Below, piece by piece: positions 43,606-56,198 of a stretch of DNA of 64,000 nucleotides. A model generated the notes under the pieces. It was not told the DNA's origin, searched no databases, and saw only the letters and a program-made list of their open reading frames with translations. Position 1 is the first letter of the stretch. Each line of letters starts with the position of its first letter. The position numbers and the translations under genes were made by a program. Source of the stretch: Clonostachys chloroleuca (Eukaryota > Ascomycota > Sordariomycetes > Hypocreales > Bionectriaceae); contig JBANAY010000003.1 in the NCBI GenBank assembly GCA_037952775.1, positions 22,568,001 to 22,632,000 of the forward strand, written 5' to 3'.

Positions 43606-45014
43606 TTATCTCCCTGTGCGATACCCAGCAAGCTCCTTCTCTAAGTCGCTGACTTCGCCTTCTAGCTGCTCATTCACTCTGTTAGTCTCCTTTATCTGAT
43701 TACCTGAGTCTTTGATAATCAGCAGTGTTGCAATATTGAGTGCCAATCCGGATACATAAGCCAATGGGATGCTAGCTGGTGGGCTCCAAACGTATGTTAA
43801 GACACTCGCGATGCTGGTTGTAAGTGACAGTACTATCATGGTATAGAAAACCTTCGTGAATTCAGTCCGGATCTTATCCTTCTGACTAGTGCTGAACATC
43901 GGCCTGAGCACTACGTAGAGCCCTGCAAATCCAGCAATACATTGGCTTAACGTCGACCAGAAATTGCTATCTACCACGGGCAGGTCGTCTGGAATCTCGC
44001 AAATATAGGTGGAGTATATGGTGAATGGCATTGCCACGGTCAATATAAGGATGACAGGTGATTTAGCGAGTTGAACGAGCGGTTCAAAGAGATCTGTCGC
44101 CTGGCTCCATTTCGTTTGAAGTTTCTCCATGGTCCGCACGGCTGGTTGGTTGCTACTGGTGGTAGCACGCTTTCTAAACGATCTCCTCTGGGCAATTCCG
44201 CTGGATGAAACATTGGCACCACTCGTCCATGATTGGACCCGAGGAGGATTTTGAAACGGTAAGAGATGTTTTGATCGCTCTATTTCAAGTCAACAACAGC
44301 ATAAATGGATTGATGTTTCGGAGACAGCTCACCTTCGATATTTAATTCATCGACTTTCGCTTTGCACTGGTCCAAATACATCTCGAACATTTCGAATGTT
44401 CTTTCAATATTTTCTACTTCATCATCAAAAGATACCCCAGTCATGATCGTAATCTCACTGAAAGCAACTTTGATGGAAGTAAAAATTGGCGATATCTCGG
44501 CTATTTTGCCGCGCATGCCATCGATCTTGGCGCTTAGCCAAGACGAGTCCTCGCCATCTATTTTCCAACGAGTAAAAACATTAATCCATGCTGCTTTCCA
44601 GGTGTAGCTCGAATGGAAGCCTCTGCTTAGCCTGCCCAATACTGTCTGCTGTTGTGGGTGCCAGGAAATATCCGGAACCTGGCCTTGGTCATCGAAAGTT
44701 GATAAGGATGCCAACATCTTTGCGAGTGAACGGCATTGCAGAATAAGTAGTGGGTAAGCGATGGATAAACAGAGCTCGATGACTTCTTGTTGCGTCGCGG
44801 ACATCCATGTCTTTAGATTTCCGACAACCGTTAAAATGTCGATAGTATTCATGCCAACCAAATTAGCGTGGCTCTCTTCCAAAAGGCTCGTCGCCTCGGA
44901 TTTCAACCTCCGGACTTCATTGGTATCAGTCTGTGCTAGCAGCGCGTTCACTTCGTCAATGTCGGTCCTGTTAGATGCGGTCTCAGGGACGATATTCTCT
45001 AGCTCAAGCTCCAT
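43606..45014 (-). CDS. Orphan protein: helical N terminus, four membrane helices, coiled-coil tail
   Basis: Exons 45014-44333 and 44279-43606 give 451 residues; the 53-bp intron has a GTGAGC donor and a TTGACTTG branch. Residues 1-240 are soluble and mostly helical (for example NEVRRLKSEATSLLEESHAN), with a cysteine-bearing hydrophobic stretch LSIAYPLLILQCRSLAKML. A basic linker around 250-300 (RRSFRKRATT) precedes four hydrophobic helices: SPVILILTVAMPFTIYSTYI, WSTLSQCIAGFAGLYVVL, FYTMIVLSLTTSIASVLTYV and LAYVSGLALNIATLLII. A short coiled coil ends the protein (NRVNEQLEGEVSDLEKELAG). I know no family with this order. It may be an anchored signalling or cell-death protein; this is a guess. 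Confidence 0.7.
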
Positions 45015-45827
45015 CTTCTGTAGTCAGGTGAGAAATTTGAAGTATGTAGGAACGCATGGGCAGATGAATCTGAGATAGAATTATCTTTGAGCCGACTTCG
45101 GTGCTGATTGTTGGCTCCCTTGAGACATATTTGTGCCCAAGGCAGCCTCAGGTAGCCTTGGGCTCTGTTCCAGACTGCCAGTTATTTGCACTTTCATGTT
45201 GTCCATTATACACATTCGGGGTAACAGGCCAATAGAAGCTGAGACGACTACAGTGCGCCACCACCAAGTCTTACGTGCCCCATTGTTCAAACCTCAGCTC
45301 TGTTCATATTCAGTAAGATGCATCGATACTCTACCGAATGCTGTAGACTTGCGTGACTTTTCAGCACCAGCTGAAAAATAGCGTGAAACAAGTGCAGCCT
45401 GTCTCTTTTCCCACGCCGTACTGGAAGAATATGAACATTGTCTGCGATGATACCTATGGCCAGTTTATTGTTATGTCACTAACTGCACAGCCCCTTTATT
45501 AAATACAGCATTATAGCCACTAACTCTCATTTTACTATCAGCCCTTGCGTCTATTGCCAGTATGATTCTGGCTTCCGTTGACGAGGATATTATTTAACTG
45601 CCAAACGGTTCTGGTCATTATTAATCGCCTCAAATTTTGCCCTGGGCGGATACCCGCGACCAATTGCTGGGATTAATAGTGGTGGTGCGATTTGTGATTG
45701 GCGCACATCTCGCCGATGACTCACTGAATTTAGGCATCACCCAGCCAAAAGATCTCTATATTCCTCGGCCGAGCCATTCATTTCATCGGCGCAAGAGTTT
45801 GCCTTCATTCCCTCAAATAAAATCAAT
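45015..45827. other. Divergent promoter region, 0.8 kb
   Basis: It lies between the orphan membrane protein (leftward) and the debranching enzyme gene (rightward). No TATA box is evident on the debranching side, as is common for housekeeping genes. Confidence 0.45.
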
Positions 45828-47366
45828 ATGGAGTCTTCAAACCAGCCTACGCCCAAACCACGAATTGCCGTGGTTGGTTGTGTAAGTCAAGCCTGCCAAA
45901 GATCATAAAGATGTATGATACAGCACTGCATACTAATGAAAGCCTCGCTTTCTGGTAGGGCCATGGACAACTTGATACCATCTACGCTGACCTCGAGTCC
46001 GCATGTTCCAGCAGAGGCTGGAGCCTGTCGGATATTGACCTTCTCATCATCTGCGGCGACTTCCAGGTAGGCCCGTCCATCCCATAATTAACGTCTCATT
46101 TCCTTGGATCTCATAGAGCATGAACCACAGGCCGTAAGAAATGAATCAGATCTCAATTGCATGTCTGTGCCGCGAAGATACCGCCAGCTTGGGGACTTCC
46201 ACAAATACTACTCTAAACAAATTCGAGCTCCTGTTCTCACAATTGTCATTGGTGGCAACCACGAAGCATCAAATTATTTCTTCGAGTTGTATCATGGCGG
46301 CTGGTTAGCCCCCAATATCTTCTATATGGGTGCTGCGGGCGTCATACGGTATGGCCCGTGGCGTATTGCAGGTCTCTCAGGGATCTATGGCCGGCCAGAT
46401 TATCGCAGCCCTCACCATGAACGACTCCCGTACGATCGTGACGGGATCAAGTCTGTCTATCATGTCCGCGAATATGATGTCGAAAAGCTTCTTCGAGTCA
46501 CCGGACATGTCGATATTGGGCTCACGCATGACTGGCCTGCTTGGGTGGAGCTATGCGGCGAATATGAGAGTTTATATGCTGCAAAGCCCCATTTCCTCGC
46601 CAGTGCCAAAATTGACAACCTGGGCAGCAAACCTGCCAGCCGACTCCTAGGATATTTGCAGCCATCTTATTGGTTCTCGGGGCACATGCATGTCAAATTT
46701 TCAGCCAGTATCAACCACGTTGGGTCTTCCTTTGAGGATACTGTTCGCTTACTTCCCGTATCAGAAGGCTTTCGCACAGCTTTACCTTTATTCAAGAAAA
46801 ATGCTTCTGAATCTGTTGTTGAGAACACTTCCATAACCAAGCAGAACAACTTCACTCAGTTTCTGGCTCTCAGCAAGGCAGCAGGAGACCATCCGTCTAC
46901 GTACATGGAGCTCTTGGAGCTCGAGCTTCCAGAGCGCTCGGAAGAAGAGCAGCAGTATTTCTTTCGCGATGAAAATGGAAAATACCATCTGTCTTACGAC
47001 GAGGAGTGGTTAGCCATCACACGCGCATACAACGACACCCTCCGGCTTGCCGATCCGAACACCCTGATTGTCCCTCCTGCAAAGAAAAAAAGCATCGTTT
47101 CTCCAACAACGATAACCCGACATATGACCTGGGTTCGTGAAAACATATCCAAAAAAGGCCTGCTTCGCATTCCGGAGGACTTCACAGCCCATGCACCGAC
47201 ACAGTCTGCCAACACCATAGACGGGCAGGAACAGCCACCTGAATTTCCAAACAAACAGACTTCAAATTTTGCCGAGTTGCTGGAAATGGAGGACAAATTC
47301 GCCGTTTCCGTTGATGACTCTCACCAGGATGACGATGGAGGTGGGGTAGAATTCGGGTGGGAGTAG
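45828..47366 (+). CDS. DBR1: RNA lariat debranching enzyme
   Basis: Exons 45828-45881, 45959-46066 and 46131-47366 give 465 residues. Dbr1 is a nuclear metallophosphoesterase that cuts the 2'-5' bond of intron lariats so they can be degraded. Metal-binding blocks of the calcineurin-like fold are visible: VVGCGHGQLDTIYADL (15-30), LLIICGDFQAVRNESDL (about 48-62), GGNHEASN (95-102), GLSGIYGRPDY, LTHDWP and SGHMHVKFSA. NFTQFLALSK and the C-terminal FGW also match. The first metal loop reads C-G-H-G rather than the commoner C-C-H-G. The acidic tail is low complexity. This is the clearest core gene in the window, and it anchors the otherwise accessory content. Confidence 0.95.
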
Positions 47367-47612
47367 CCGATTCCTACTCCTGAGGGCCCTCCTGATTTTT
47401 AGCTGGCGAAAGACACCCCTCTTAAGAGGGGATTGCTATCGGACCACCACATTTCCCTAAGTAATTCACAATAAATGGCTGCCTTCAGATGATATTGCCT
47501 AGCTTAGAAGGTTACTTGCAATCAACTAATTATTCATTTGTGTTCTATATACTCGCGGGGGCGGAATGACTGATGCTCAACAGCACCACTCGCTCAGGTT
47601 TTCAGACCTCGA

Positions 47613-48755
47613 TTAAGTTGAAGATGAGTAGCTATAGCACATAGCTTGGATATCCATGTAGTCCTTGACAATGGGTTCAACATCCCCAAGCTGCATAATA
47701 GGCATAGCATCATTGATCGAGGCCGGAATGGTGCGCGCTGCGTCATTGAAGCCGGTGTAGTCAGCCAGACGGGTAGCGTTACGGCCTTGCCACTATAATA
47801 TAACAAAGTCAGAAATCACCACTATTTCTAGAAAAGAAGAGGAGAATGAGGCGTACCTTGGCCCAAGCACGGTCGACATTAGCGTGGTGCAGGAAAAAGA
47901 GTGGCTCGTTGGGTGAGGTGGCCGGTCCCATGTCGCCAAAAATAACGCTGTGAACTATAGAAGATATCACATGTTAGATCAATCTAAGTTGAGTACGGTC
48001 AAAGAAGAGAGAGACAAACTTTGTGCGTGTGGTAATCCCTCAAGCATGCTGGACATGTCGCGGAAAGTGTCAAAACCATAGATGGTCTTCATGACCGAAG
48101 AGCTGTACGCTCCCACCTGCATGTCGCCAATGATGGAATCGCCGTTCTCGTCCTGTCCCAGGCCGCCATTGAACTCGCGCGTAAAGCAGTGCAGACGATT
48201 GCCGGCATCGTTCATGTTGGGCCATCCCATGGCCAACGTCAGGTTCGTGTTAGCAAAGGGACCATCGACAACGCAGCGCTCGAAGCCTGGCTCAGTGCTG
48301 CCAGTGCGTTTGCCGTCACCTCCAAAGCCAGTTGCTGGATCGAAGAGGGGAGAGTTGGGCATGTCCTTGGCATCTGCGTCGATGCTCCAGTCCCAGTAGG
48401 GTTGAGTGCCGGTGAAGCCACATTCGCTGCGCAAAAGATTCTCATGCAACTGCACATACCAGCGGTGCCACGGGAGGAAGTTGGCGACGAAGTGAATCTC
48501 TGTGTTTAGAGCAAAGTGGGTGTAAACCAAGTCGTCTAAGCGTGTCGTGACGGCGTCGATGGCGGCGTACTTCTCCTTGGGCAGTCCACGTAGGCACACA
48601 GCGGCGCGGAGGTACTCGGCCTTCTCCGCGTTGGTGAGCTCTCGCCACTCCTTGCGAACGGCAATGTTGGTACAAGCACCGTTAGCACGAGGCAACGCGC
48701 TGGCAGCAGCTCCGGCCGCAAGGGCGCAGATAGCGAGGAATGAGCGAGGAAGCAT
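47613..48755 (-). CDS. Secreted tyrosinase, short type
   Basis: Exons 48755-48020, 47954-47857 and 47792-47613 give 337 residues. The signal peptide (about 1-20, AICALAAGAAASA) indicates secretion. Type-3 copper ligands are visible: site A His80, His88 and His97 (HFALNTEIHFVANFLPWHRW), and site B His243 and His247 (HAQIH) plus His269 in FFLHHANVDRAW. Tyrosinases oxidise monophenols and diphenols to quinones, feeding melanin formation or phenolic polymerisation. The protein lacks the long C-terminal lid domain of Agaricus-type enzymes and belongs to the short secreted ascomycete class. The first donor, GTTTGT, is not optimal but the join is confirmed by the HxxxH motif. A TATAAAG lies about 130 bp upstream. 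It is convergent with DBR1. Confidence 0.92.
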
Positions 48756-51125
48756 TTTGATAAGAATTAAAGACTAATTAAGGTTAGAGGAGCTGTGCAT
48801 TGGAGAACACAAGGATTATAGTCGTGTGAATGTTAATACAGTAGAGTGAAAATAGCTAGTTTTCGTAGAAGAAGCCATCTCTTTATAACACTTCCCATTT
48901 ACGTCGGTGTATTTGGCAGTGACATTCACTAGCGCCGGCATTGTAGACAAAATGGTTAGTTTCCGTTTTCTTTGCTTGGCGGGTTCGTATTGAGACGAAC
49001 CAGTCTCCCCTGTCATCTAAACGGGCCCATTCACCTCGTGTTCAAGGCGCAAAACAAGGGGTAGCATAAAGGCCACGGCTTTACCGACAGAACAAAATTA
49101 ACAAGGCCCTTGCTCAAGTCTCGTCTGCCGTGGGGTATTTCGGCACTGAATGGCAATTAGGATTTTTTTGGTCGGGCTAACTCGAGTTGATATGCCTGTG
49201 CTTCAACTGTGTGCTCTTTAACCAATGGTATCAAAACAGGAAACTTTTAACGAGCCATCGACCTGTTCAACACGAAGTTACAAAGACTTCAACACACACA
49301 GTAAGGCGAAAGAAACATCAGTGAGACAGAAGATACAGTAGATGCATCTAGCGGCTCGAACAGATAGAAACTTTTCAGCGGCCAAAAGTATCAGTAGGGA
49401 CAAAGGAGTCAAGGAGCCAAGGACCGAGTTATCGATCATCTTTTGCCAGTTCCCACCTTGCCAACGTCGCTCAACACGACAAAATGCAGAGTTGTACTCC
49501 AGGCTGCATATCATACATGCATAACTATTGGGTTGGGGGTAACTCAAAACCATACCGTAGATTTGCAAGTTAAAAATACCAACCGCTAACCACACTAAGC
49601 ACTAGAAGCAAACAACGTTCCACAACTGCTATGTAAATGAGGGTTGGATTTGTGTGTGGAATGCCAATCAATCAAATAGTTCATGGTTCCGCATAGTTCA
49701 TTACCTTACGATTACTTACAGAAAGACGTATCGTTAGAAGAGGCGTTTTACGACAGAAAATAGAGGAGGAGAAAAGCCCGCTGTCTATTTTATACAGATG
49801 AAACCAGCTAATTTCTCGACCCTGCCCAGTCTACAAGTGGGCCCCGACTCACCATAACCTATTGATTGTCTGTAGGTCTGAAACGATTGTGGGTTGTCGG
49901 AAGAGAAGATCTGTTCCTTGCCCACTCAATTCATTTGGCATATCTAATGGCCAGAATCTTTTCAAACTCAATAATGGATTGTGTATGCCATCCTTGCAGT
50001 GACTTAGGTAACACTAAGAAATAAACTTATAGGTGTAGTGGAATGGTCCGCCTCACTTCAAGCTAACCGGTAAAGCCATCCTTCATCCTGTAGAGCCATC
50101 TCAGGACATGTCTGAAATCCCTTTCACCCAAGACTTGGGGTTATGCTTAGACCCATAAATTTTGTCATAGCAGTCTACCAAATCATCATGTTGGCAGCGG
50201 AGCAACTAACGTCACAGCCAGGAATGCTCCATCATACATCGCACTTCCTGCCACTGATCTTGCAAAGTATCTACTGCAGGCGCTGAGACATAGCATTCAT
50301 CAGCCTCAGTGTCAAATAGCTCGGGCTGGATGCTAGGTAGGCCCCCTGCGTTAAGTTCTCGGCCAAGGGAGTATGAGTTGAAGAGTAGGACGTAGCGAAC
50401 AAGGACTGCGCATTGTTGCAGTTCGCACTACCGAATGACATCTATTCTCGAACGACGCTCTCGTTCAGCTGTTCTACCATTGCGCCGTATCTATCTTACT
50501 AGCTTGACTTCGAACGAACGGAATACTAATTTGCCATCACCAATATCATTGAAAGAAGGTACTGATCATGAAAACTCAGAGGAAGGATGTTGACAGCCCA
50601 TAATTCACGATTGCCAAACGTGGACCGGTTTAGGTGACCCATGTATTCATTAGATCCAGGTTTTCAAGAAGTGCCAGTATACTAGTCTCCGGTGTCACTA
50701 TTCTTTTCAGCTACATTCTTCAACTATCAGACATAACCCGGAAGTATTGCTCACAAGAGAGTGTGTGTGGCTGCTGGCTCGAACTCCGAGTTTGGCCAAG
50801 TTGTCTGAGACACCTCGTTTACGAATTCCTTCTTGGCCTCCCTCTTCCTCTCTTCTCTAGACATTGTTCGGGCTACTAAACTAAGTTTTTAGGGAGGTTC
50901 CTTCGTCACTTGAGTCTGTAAGGCTACATACAATTGCAAACCGCATGCATGGCCCGCATGCTAATGTGACGACTCGCCACAGCCCACAGCTAGAGGTCAC
51001 CAAATGAAGAGAAATTGATCGAAGAGTTACATTTCTTGTTATCTAATGAGAATCTATGCCTAAGTTTTTTATGCATTAAATGGACGCAGGGTATCACGTG
51101 AGAATCCCGTGATCTGGGCTCCAAC
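48756..51125. other. Long non-coding gap, 2.4 kb
   Basis: Apart from the tyrosinase promoter, only short frames without domains are present. The right edge abuts the transporter remnant; the missing front of that gene is not found here. Confidence 0.45.
48881..48887 (-). promoter_or_regulatory. TATA box of the tyrosinase gene
   Basis: Minus-strand TATAAAG lies about 130 bp before the ATG at 48755. Confidence 0.45.
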
Positions 51126-51715
51126 CGGTCACAGCTGGGCTCGAGTATCGACCGTTGGCTCAAAGCAGAAGGCTACAGTGTTGAGGTTATCAACAATATT
51201 ACTGGAGCTATCCCTCCGGTAACCATTGTTGCGTCCGTGGTATGCGGTATTCTCTCAGGTGCCTATTATGCCAAGGTCGCTTTGATTACGGGAACCGGTT
51301 TGGTGAACCTTTTTGCGGCCATTTGCCTTGAGATTTGGAACATCCCAGTTGGCCTTAAGTTCCTATCGTATTTCATCTTTGGAACTGCATACGGTATCGC
51401 TGCTGTTATTTACTCCTGGGCAAACGGGATTTGTGGTGGTAACTCCGAGGAACGGGCAATCGTTCTCAGCAGCATGAACACATTCGGGAACGGGTTTAGC
51501 GCATGGGTACCATTACTGTGAGTTTGATCTTTCTGAAAGATAATTGGATCATTAATCTAACCGGGTTCGAAAATGTTTGGAAAGTGACCGAGGCCCCTCG
51601 CTACCCCAAGGGTTTCATATGGACCATTGCGCTGAATGTTGGAATGATTATTATGGCTTGGGTTACTCGGTACTTTTGGCGCCGAGAGCAATCCCGAAAC
51701 CACACTTCGAGTTAA
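51126..51715 (+). pseudogene. 3' remnant of an allantoate-permease-type MFS transporter
   Basis: The open frame through 51130-51521 carries IPPVTIVASVVCGILSGAYY, a typical fourth-quarter segment, then NSEERAIVLSSMNTFGNGFSAWVPLL. A second frame (51503-51715) continues with VTEAPRYPKGFIWTIALNVG and TRYFWRREQSR, the normal C terminus of the Dal5/allantoate permease family. Family members are about 500 residues with twelve helices; here only about 190 residues (the last five or so helices) remain, and the segment before 51126 is unrelated. A GTGAGT at 51519 could be an old donor, but no acceptor restores the reading cleanly. I conclude it is a truncated relic from deletion or rearrangement. Confidence 0.7.
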
Positions 51716-52439
51716 AGAATGGGATTTAAGTAACTAGAGGAGCATCTTTACTTTCTAGACTTACTGGCAAATGAGGTTTTTGTCCCGGCTCGCAGGGTAT
51801 CGAGGCGAGTGAAGTTCTCCCAAGAAATACTATGTTCAAGTGCAATTAGTTAGATACCCCCTATCGGCTACAGCTACATAGGAAATTGACCTAATTCATC
51901 GATTAATTCTACTCCCTAGAGGAGTTCCAGGCTGACAACATGGTTGTTGTAACCCAACACATTATGTCGGGGCAATCTAGAAGCCAGAGTCGATATAGTT
52001 CGGTGGTGAGGGCCAAGGGCTAGGAATTTGGATATTTTAGTAAGAGGCTTGAAATTTCAGTCAGCTATGTTATCTGTGACAAACGGAATCCAGCAGTGCT
52101 AGCTGTAGTGTAGGTGTTTGATCTACAGCCTCAATGGACACGGTCTCGGCCTCCAGCAACCATGGAATTTTATCAACCGCTTCTCCCAAAGAATAGTAAG
52201 ACTTTACCAGTAAATACTAACATGTTAAAGTCCTACTTTAATTGACAGTTGTGTTATCATGATTTTACTAAAGATTGTACTATTTTGTGCGTGTAAGATA
52301 TAAGCAATCCACATAGCATAGTTCGGCGCCCGCTTATCCCCTCAAGATCCTCTTGCTAATCCAATGACGCCGACTCTTACAACTGTATTGCGGGGATAAT
52401 GGGTTTCCGTTGAGATGAAGGCTTTTGTAACCATCATAC
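51716..52439. other. Intergenic region, 0.7 kb
   Basis: It lies between the transporter remnant and the 3' end of the AA9 gene. I see nothing in it. Confidence 0.45.
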
Positions 52440-53438
52440 CTACGACTTCCAACCACCATCGCCCCATACAGGGCCTCCAGGAGGAGTGTAAGGGTTCGTT
52501 GCGGAAATGTCCCGGTACTCGAGAAATATCTGCCACGAGTTGTTAGCTTCAATCAAAAAACACAGTTGACGGGTGGCAATGCACCGATTTTGTATCATCA
52601 GGCTGATAAGCACCTGGTAGAGCAATGCCCTCTGGCAGCTTCGTCGTACCACTTCCGGTAACGGTGATCTGGTGACAGCCAGGATAAAACTGAGCGAGGC
52701 TTCCATTCTTGTTGGTCCTCTGGAGACCGAGAATCTCATGCCTATTTTGCTTCCTACTCAGTAAGGCAACAGTTTTGACCGTTGGATAGATCTAACCTTA
52801 AAATGTATTCACCAGGAGCAATGGTTGATGGGAGCTGAACCTCCCAGGTGCTGTTCTGAGTCGGGAGACGCTTGCTTGCCCATGGAACTTCTTCGTTGGC
52901 ATCGTAGCCCGCGTGGTCGATCTTAACCCATACCTTGCCGGTACTGCCCGAGAAAGAGCTGCACGGGCCGTTGCAATTCGCGAGATAAGTCAGAACTTCA
53001 TGACAGTCAGACGTGACACTCAATAGATTGATTTGGATAGAAGCGGGACGTACTTGGCCCCGGGTGGTCACTCTGCCAGTCTGTCCACATAAACTTAATT
53101 AAGCTTCCAGCAGCTACCTGAGCTGTCGTTGTGACAGGGATATTGTTGACTCCATCCCGGCCAATATTGCAAGTGATCTCTTCCGTCTATTTTAAGTTAG
53201 ATAGACAGATTCTGATGGATAAAATGAATAAGAATAGTGTACGGACGGTAAAGCGTCCATCGGTAACCGGCCCGTTATCTTTGAAAATTCTCGTGATCTT
53301 GTTCACGGGCGGGTTCTTCTGGGGATCTTTGTATGGGTTCCAGGTATCAACAAGATTGTTTCCGAACCATATCTGCTGCACGAATCCATGAGCAGATACA
53401 AGGGCTGGCAAGAAAACAGATAACGTGGCGGCCTTCAT
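52440..53438 (-). CDS. AA9 lytic polysaccharide monooxygenase
   Basis: Exons 53438-53247, 53186-53054, 52995-52797, 52741-52585 and 52529-52440 give 256 residues. Residues 1-16 are a signal peptide ending VSA, so His17 becomes the N-terminal copper-brace histidine of the mature enzyme (HGFVQQIW). The second copper ligand is His105 in SDHPGP. The QFYPGCHQITVTGSG segment supplies the conserved Gln and axial Tyr. ILTYLANCNGPC and LPGAYQPDD are further AA9 marks. These secreted copper enzymes cut cellulose and hemicellulose oxidatively. No carbohydrate-binding module is attached. Exon 1 ends with a GTCCGT donor, the only phase-correct choice. A TATATAA lies about 88 bp upstream. Confidence 0.93.
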
Positions 53439-56198
53439 GATGGCGAAAAAGTCTGATATAGATTAGGACTGGAGATGCAATGATCTATCCCACTACCCGA
53501 TCCCGACCCAGGCCTGGCTCCATTATATAGCCGCGCTCCACCCCAGCGCTTGAGGTGGCTTGAGACGTTACAAGTATAATGAAGGGTTGACAAAGGGGTT
53601 GAATGAAACAGGAACACGGAAGGTGGGGTGGATGGCTCGGAAAGCTGGGGGTAGTCCGGGATTCGTGGGTTTAATAGTTCCGGATGCAACAACTCCGTAT
53701 ACATGTACGATGCCTGGAAAGTACCCGCATGAAAGACGACGCTCTTGAGTCTCCCCTGCCTCTCGTCTGGCTTAAAATGGTCTCACAGCAAGCGGAGCTA
53801 GTATAAATGGCTCCGATGCTCTCAAGTTGACAATGATCTGCGTTTTTTTAACTTCCACCACTCTCTTTTTAAACCACTGAATCCGAAGACAAAATCATCC
53901 AATGATCCAAAATGATATATGATCTCATAAAAAAAAACTTACTTATAATATGAGGTGATTTGTAAGAGGATATTTACTAAGTTGTAGATGGGAGTAGATT
54001 CAGTGGTCAAATAAGTATGTTATGAGAGAAAGAGCATTACAAATAATATTCAATGGAATAGTGCGTCTAGATTTTATACAAGACGTGATTTCGTAGATTC
54101 CGTAGGGTTAAGGCACTAATGTTTTCAGATTTCCGGAATCACTGTAAGTCGTGGGATAGCTCAAGCGTTCGATGACGGGTGCCCCAGAGTAACGCAGTAA
54201 CATCTCAGCGCACCGACCGTTTTCAATGTAGTATACTTCCAGGTATAGTATATCGTTTCTCAAATCTGATCCAGATATCTAGGGGAAGGTATAGATAAAT
54301 GCAAGGCTTTCATCAAGCTAGGTATGCAAAATGTCATAAAACCAAGGGATGGCACAATGAGACGCGGAATACGAGAAGTGTAACGTGTCCCTGCAGCCAA
54401 AGTTCTCATTTCTACCAATAAGCCCTCTTTTAAATGAGTGAAAGTTTAAAACACCATGACGGTCACTGCACTACACAAAGGGGCAACAGGGTTGGGCCTC
54501 TAGATAGATCTATCAGAGGCCAAGAAATTGAACAAATAAGAATGCCTGTCATATGACGATGTGTCTGACCTTCCGCGGATGACACAAGCACCGAACCCAG
54601 ACGTATTCATGGCCATAATTGAGAATAGCTAGGCTTTACATATCATTCGAGAAAATATGAGATGGCATTCCAAACGTTTCAGCACTCCTATCAGCAACAA
54701 ATGGAATTCGGCACAGACAAAGGTGCTTGCATGACCACTCTCTAATATTCTATACAAAACTTCGCACTCACGGAAGAGATGAACCAGTCCCTATCCCAAG
54801 CGGCTTCTTATATTTTACGGCCAGCAGAATTTGAGTGGATTTTGCAACTGCCAAATTGGGGAGTACGATACCTGTTTCCAGATCTTGAATGGCATTGTTA
54901 CAATCCGAAGATTATATAAAGTGTGATTCTGGCAAATCATAAACTCCTCAGAAAATTTGGCTGCCTTGATTGCTGCCTCAGTGGATGGCACTCAAATGTT
55001 ATCACGAGTCGACTGATTGAAGAAGAGCCTGTATTATACGATTATCCGTATAGTGAGTAGAGGGTCTTGACTTATCTCATCTTAACTTACCTAGGTAGAA
55101 TGGCGAGGGATGCACTATCCAGATATGAGGCTGAGAGTTGCCAAACTATCTAGGTCGGATCTAGGCCATGGAGCAATGAAGCGCGTATGGGCAATAAGCC
55201 GGGTAGGAACTGTAAATGGGTATACCGCTTTAGGGTGATGTCTTGTCTTTCAACTTGAGATATATAAATACTCCTCATTACAACTATGGCACGACGCCGA
55301 CAACTTTATAGAAAATTCTTTATTATTTAATCCAAATCGGGTGTCAGAATGCAGTATGATGTCCTCATCTCACGTTAGGTTTTCGTGAGAATTGTTTAGC
55401 ATGCGTTTGCCACTTAAGTAACTAGTCAAATATATTCAAGTCCGACGGAGCGGCGATTTGCGTCTCGGCCGGCCCCTGTTGGAAATCACGATGAATCGGA
55501 GAAATCTAAAGCCAGTAAAGGATCTAGATGAAGTGGGACAGCAACTAAAGAAGCCAACCTTTGAATACTTAAAACGAGGGACTCCACTATAAACAAGGCT
55601 CAGGGCTAAAAATATTACGGGCCTTCAGGATCGGGGCGAAGTATCGTTCCCGACGGAGTAATTGTATGAAAGATAAAGTCCGACACACCAATCCCATCAA
55701 ATCAGATTGGATCTATGCAACTGACATCCATGTAGAGTGTAACTTAAGTCCCATAGCGATGACATTTCCTCGCCATTTATATCTGTTAATCAGCCCTATT
55801 TAAAAGCTTGGCTGACAAGCGGACCATAGTATTCCTCAGATCCGGGGACATTTGTCAACAACCCTTGTCAATGGGCCTTGAACTCGGCACAGCAATGTGA
55901 GACCTAGATATGATCGTCCTTTTCTAGGGCTGCTATGAGCCACGAAGGCAAAGGTCAGGCTGAATCTTAATATGGCTCAAACCGAAACTGGGAGGCGTAT
56001 ACTGTTGAGCTCAATCGTCAGGGCAATTGCGGTCTCATTTAAAGCAACACCTCCCTATCATGCTTTTACTTTTCCTTTCATTCTTCATGGCCTATCCTCA
56101 GCAGACTGCTTTTCTTTATTTCTCATTCTGAGCTGCCCTTTTTCCTCTGTGAGGAGAAGTCTTCAAGTTTTATTGTTTCTATTCATAATACGTTCAAC
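53439..56198. other. Long divergent non-coding gap, 2.8 kb
   Basis: It lies between the AA9 gene (leftward) and the sugar porter (rightward). Most of it is AT-rich and free of open frames above 60 codons, which fits decayed repeat DNA or simply a long regulatory region. I found no terminal repeats or transposon protein fragments. Confidence 0.45.
53523..53529 (-). promoter_or_regulatory. TATA box of the AA9 gene
   Basis: Minus-strand TATATAA lies about 88 bp before the ATG at 53438. Confidence 0.45.
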
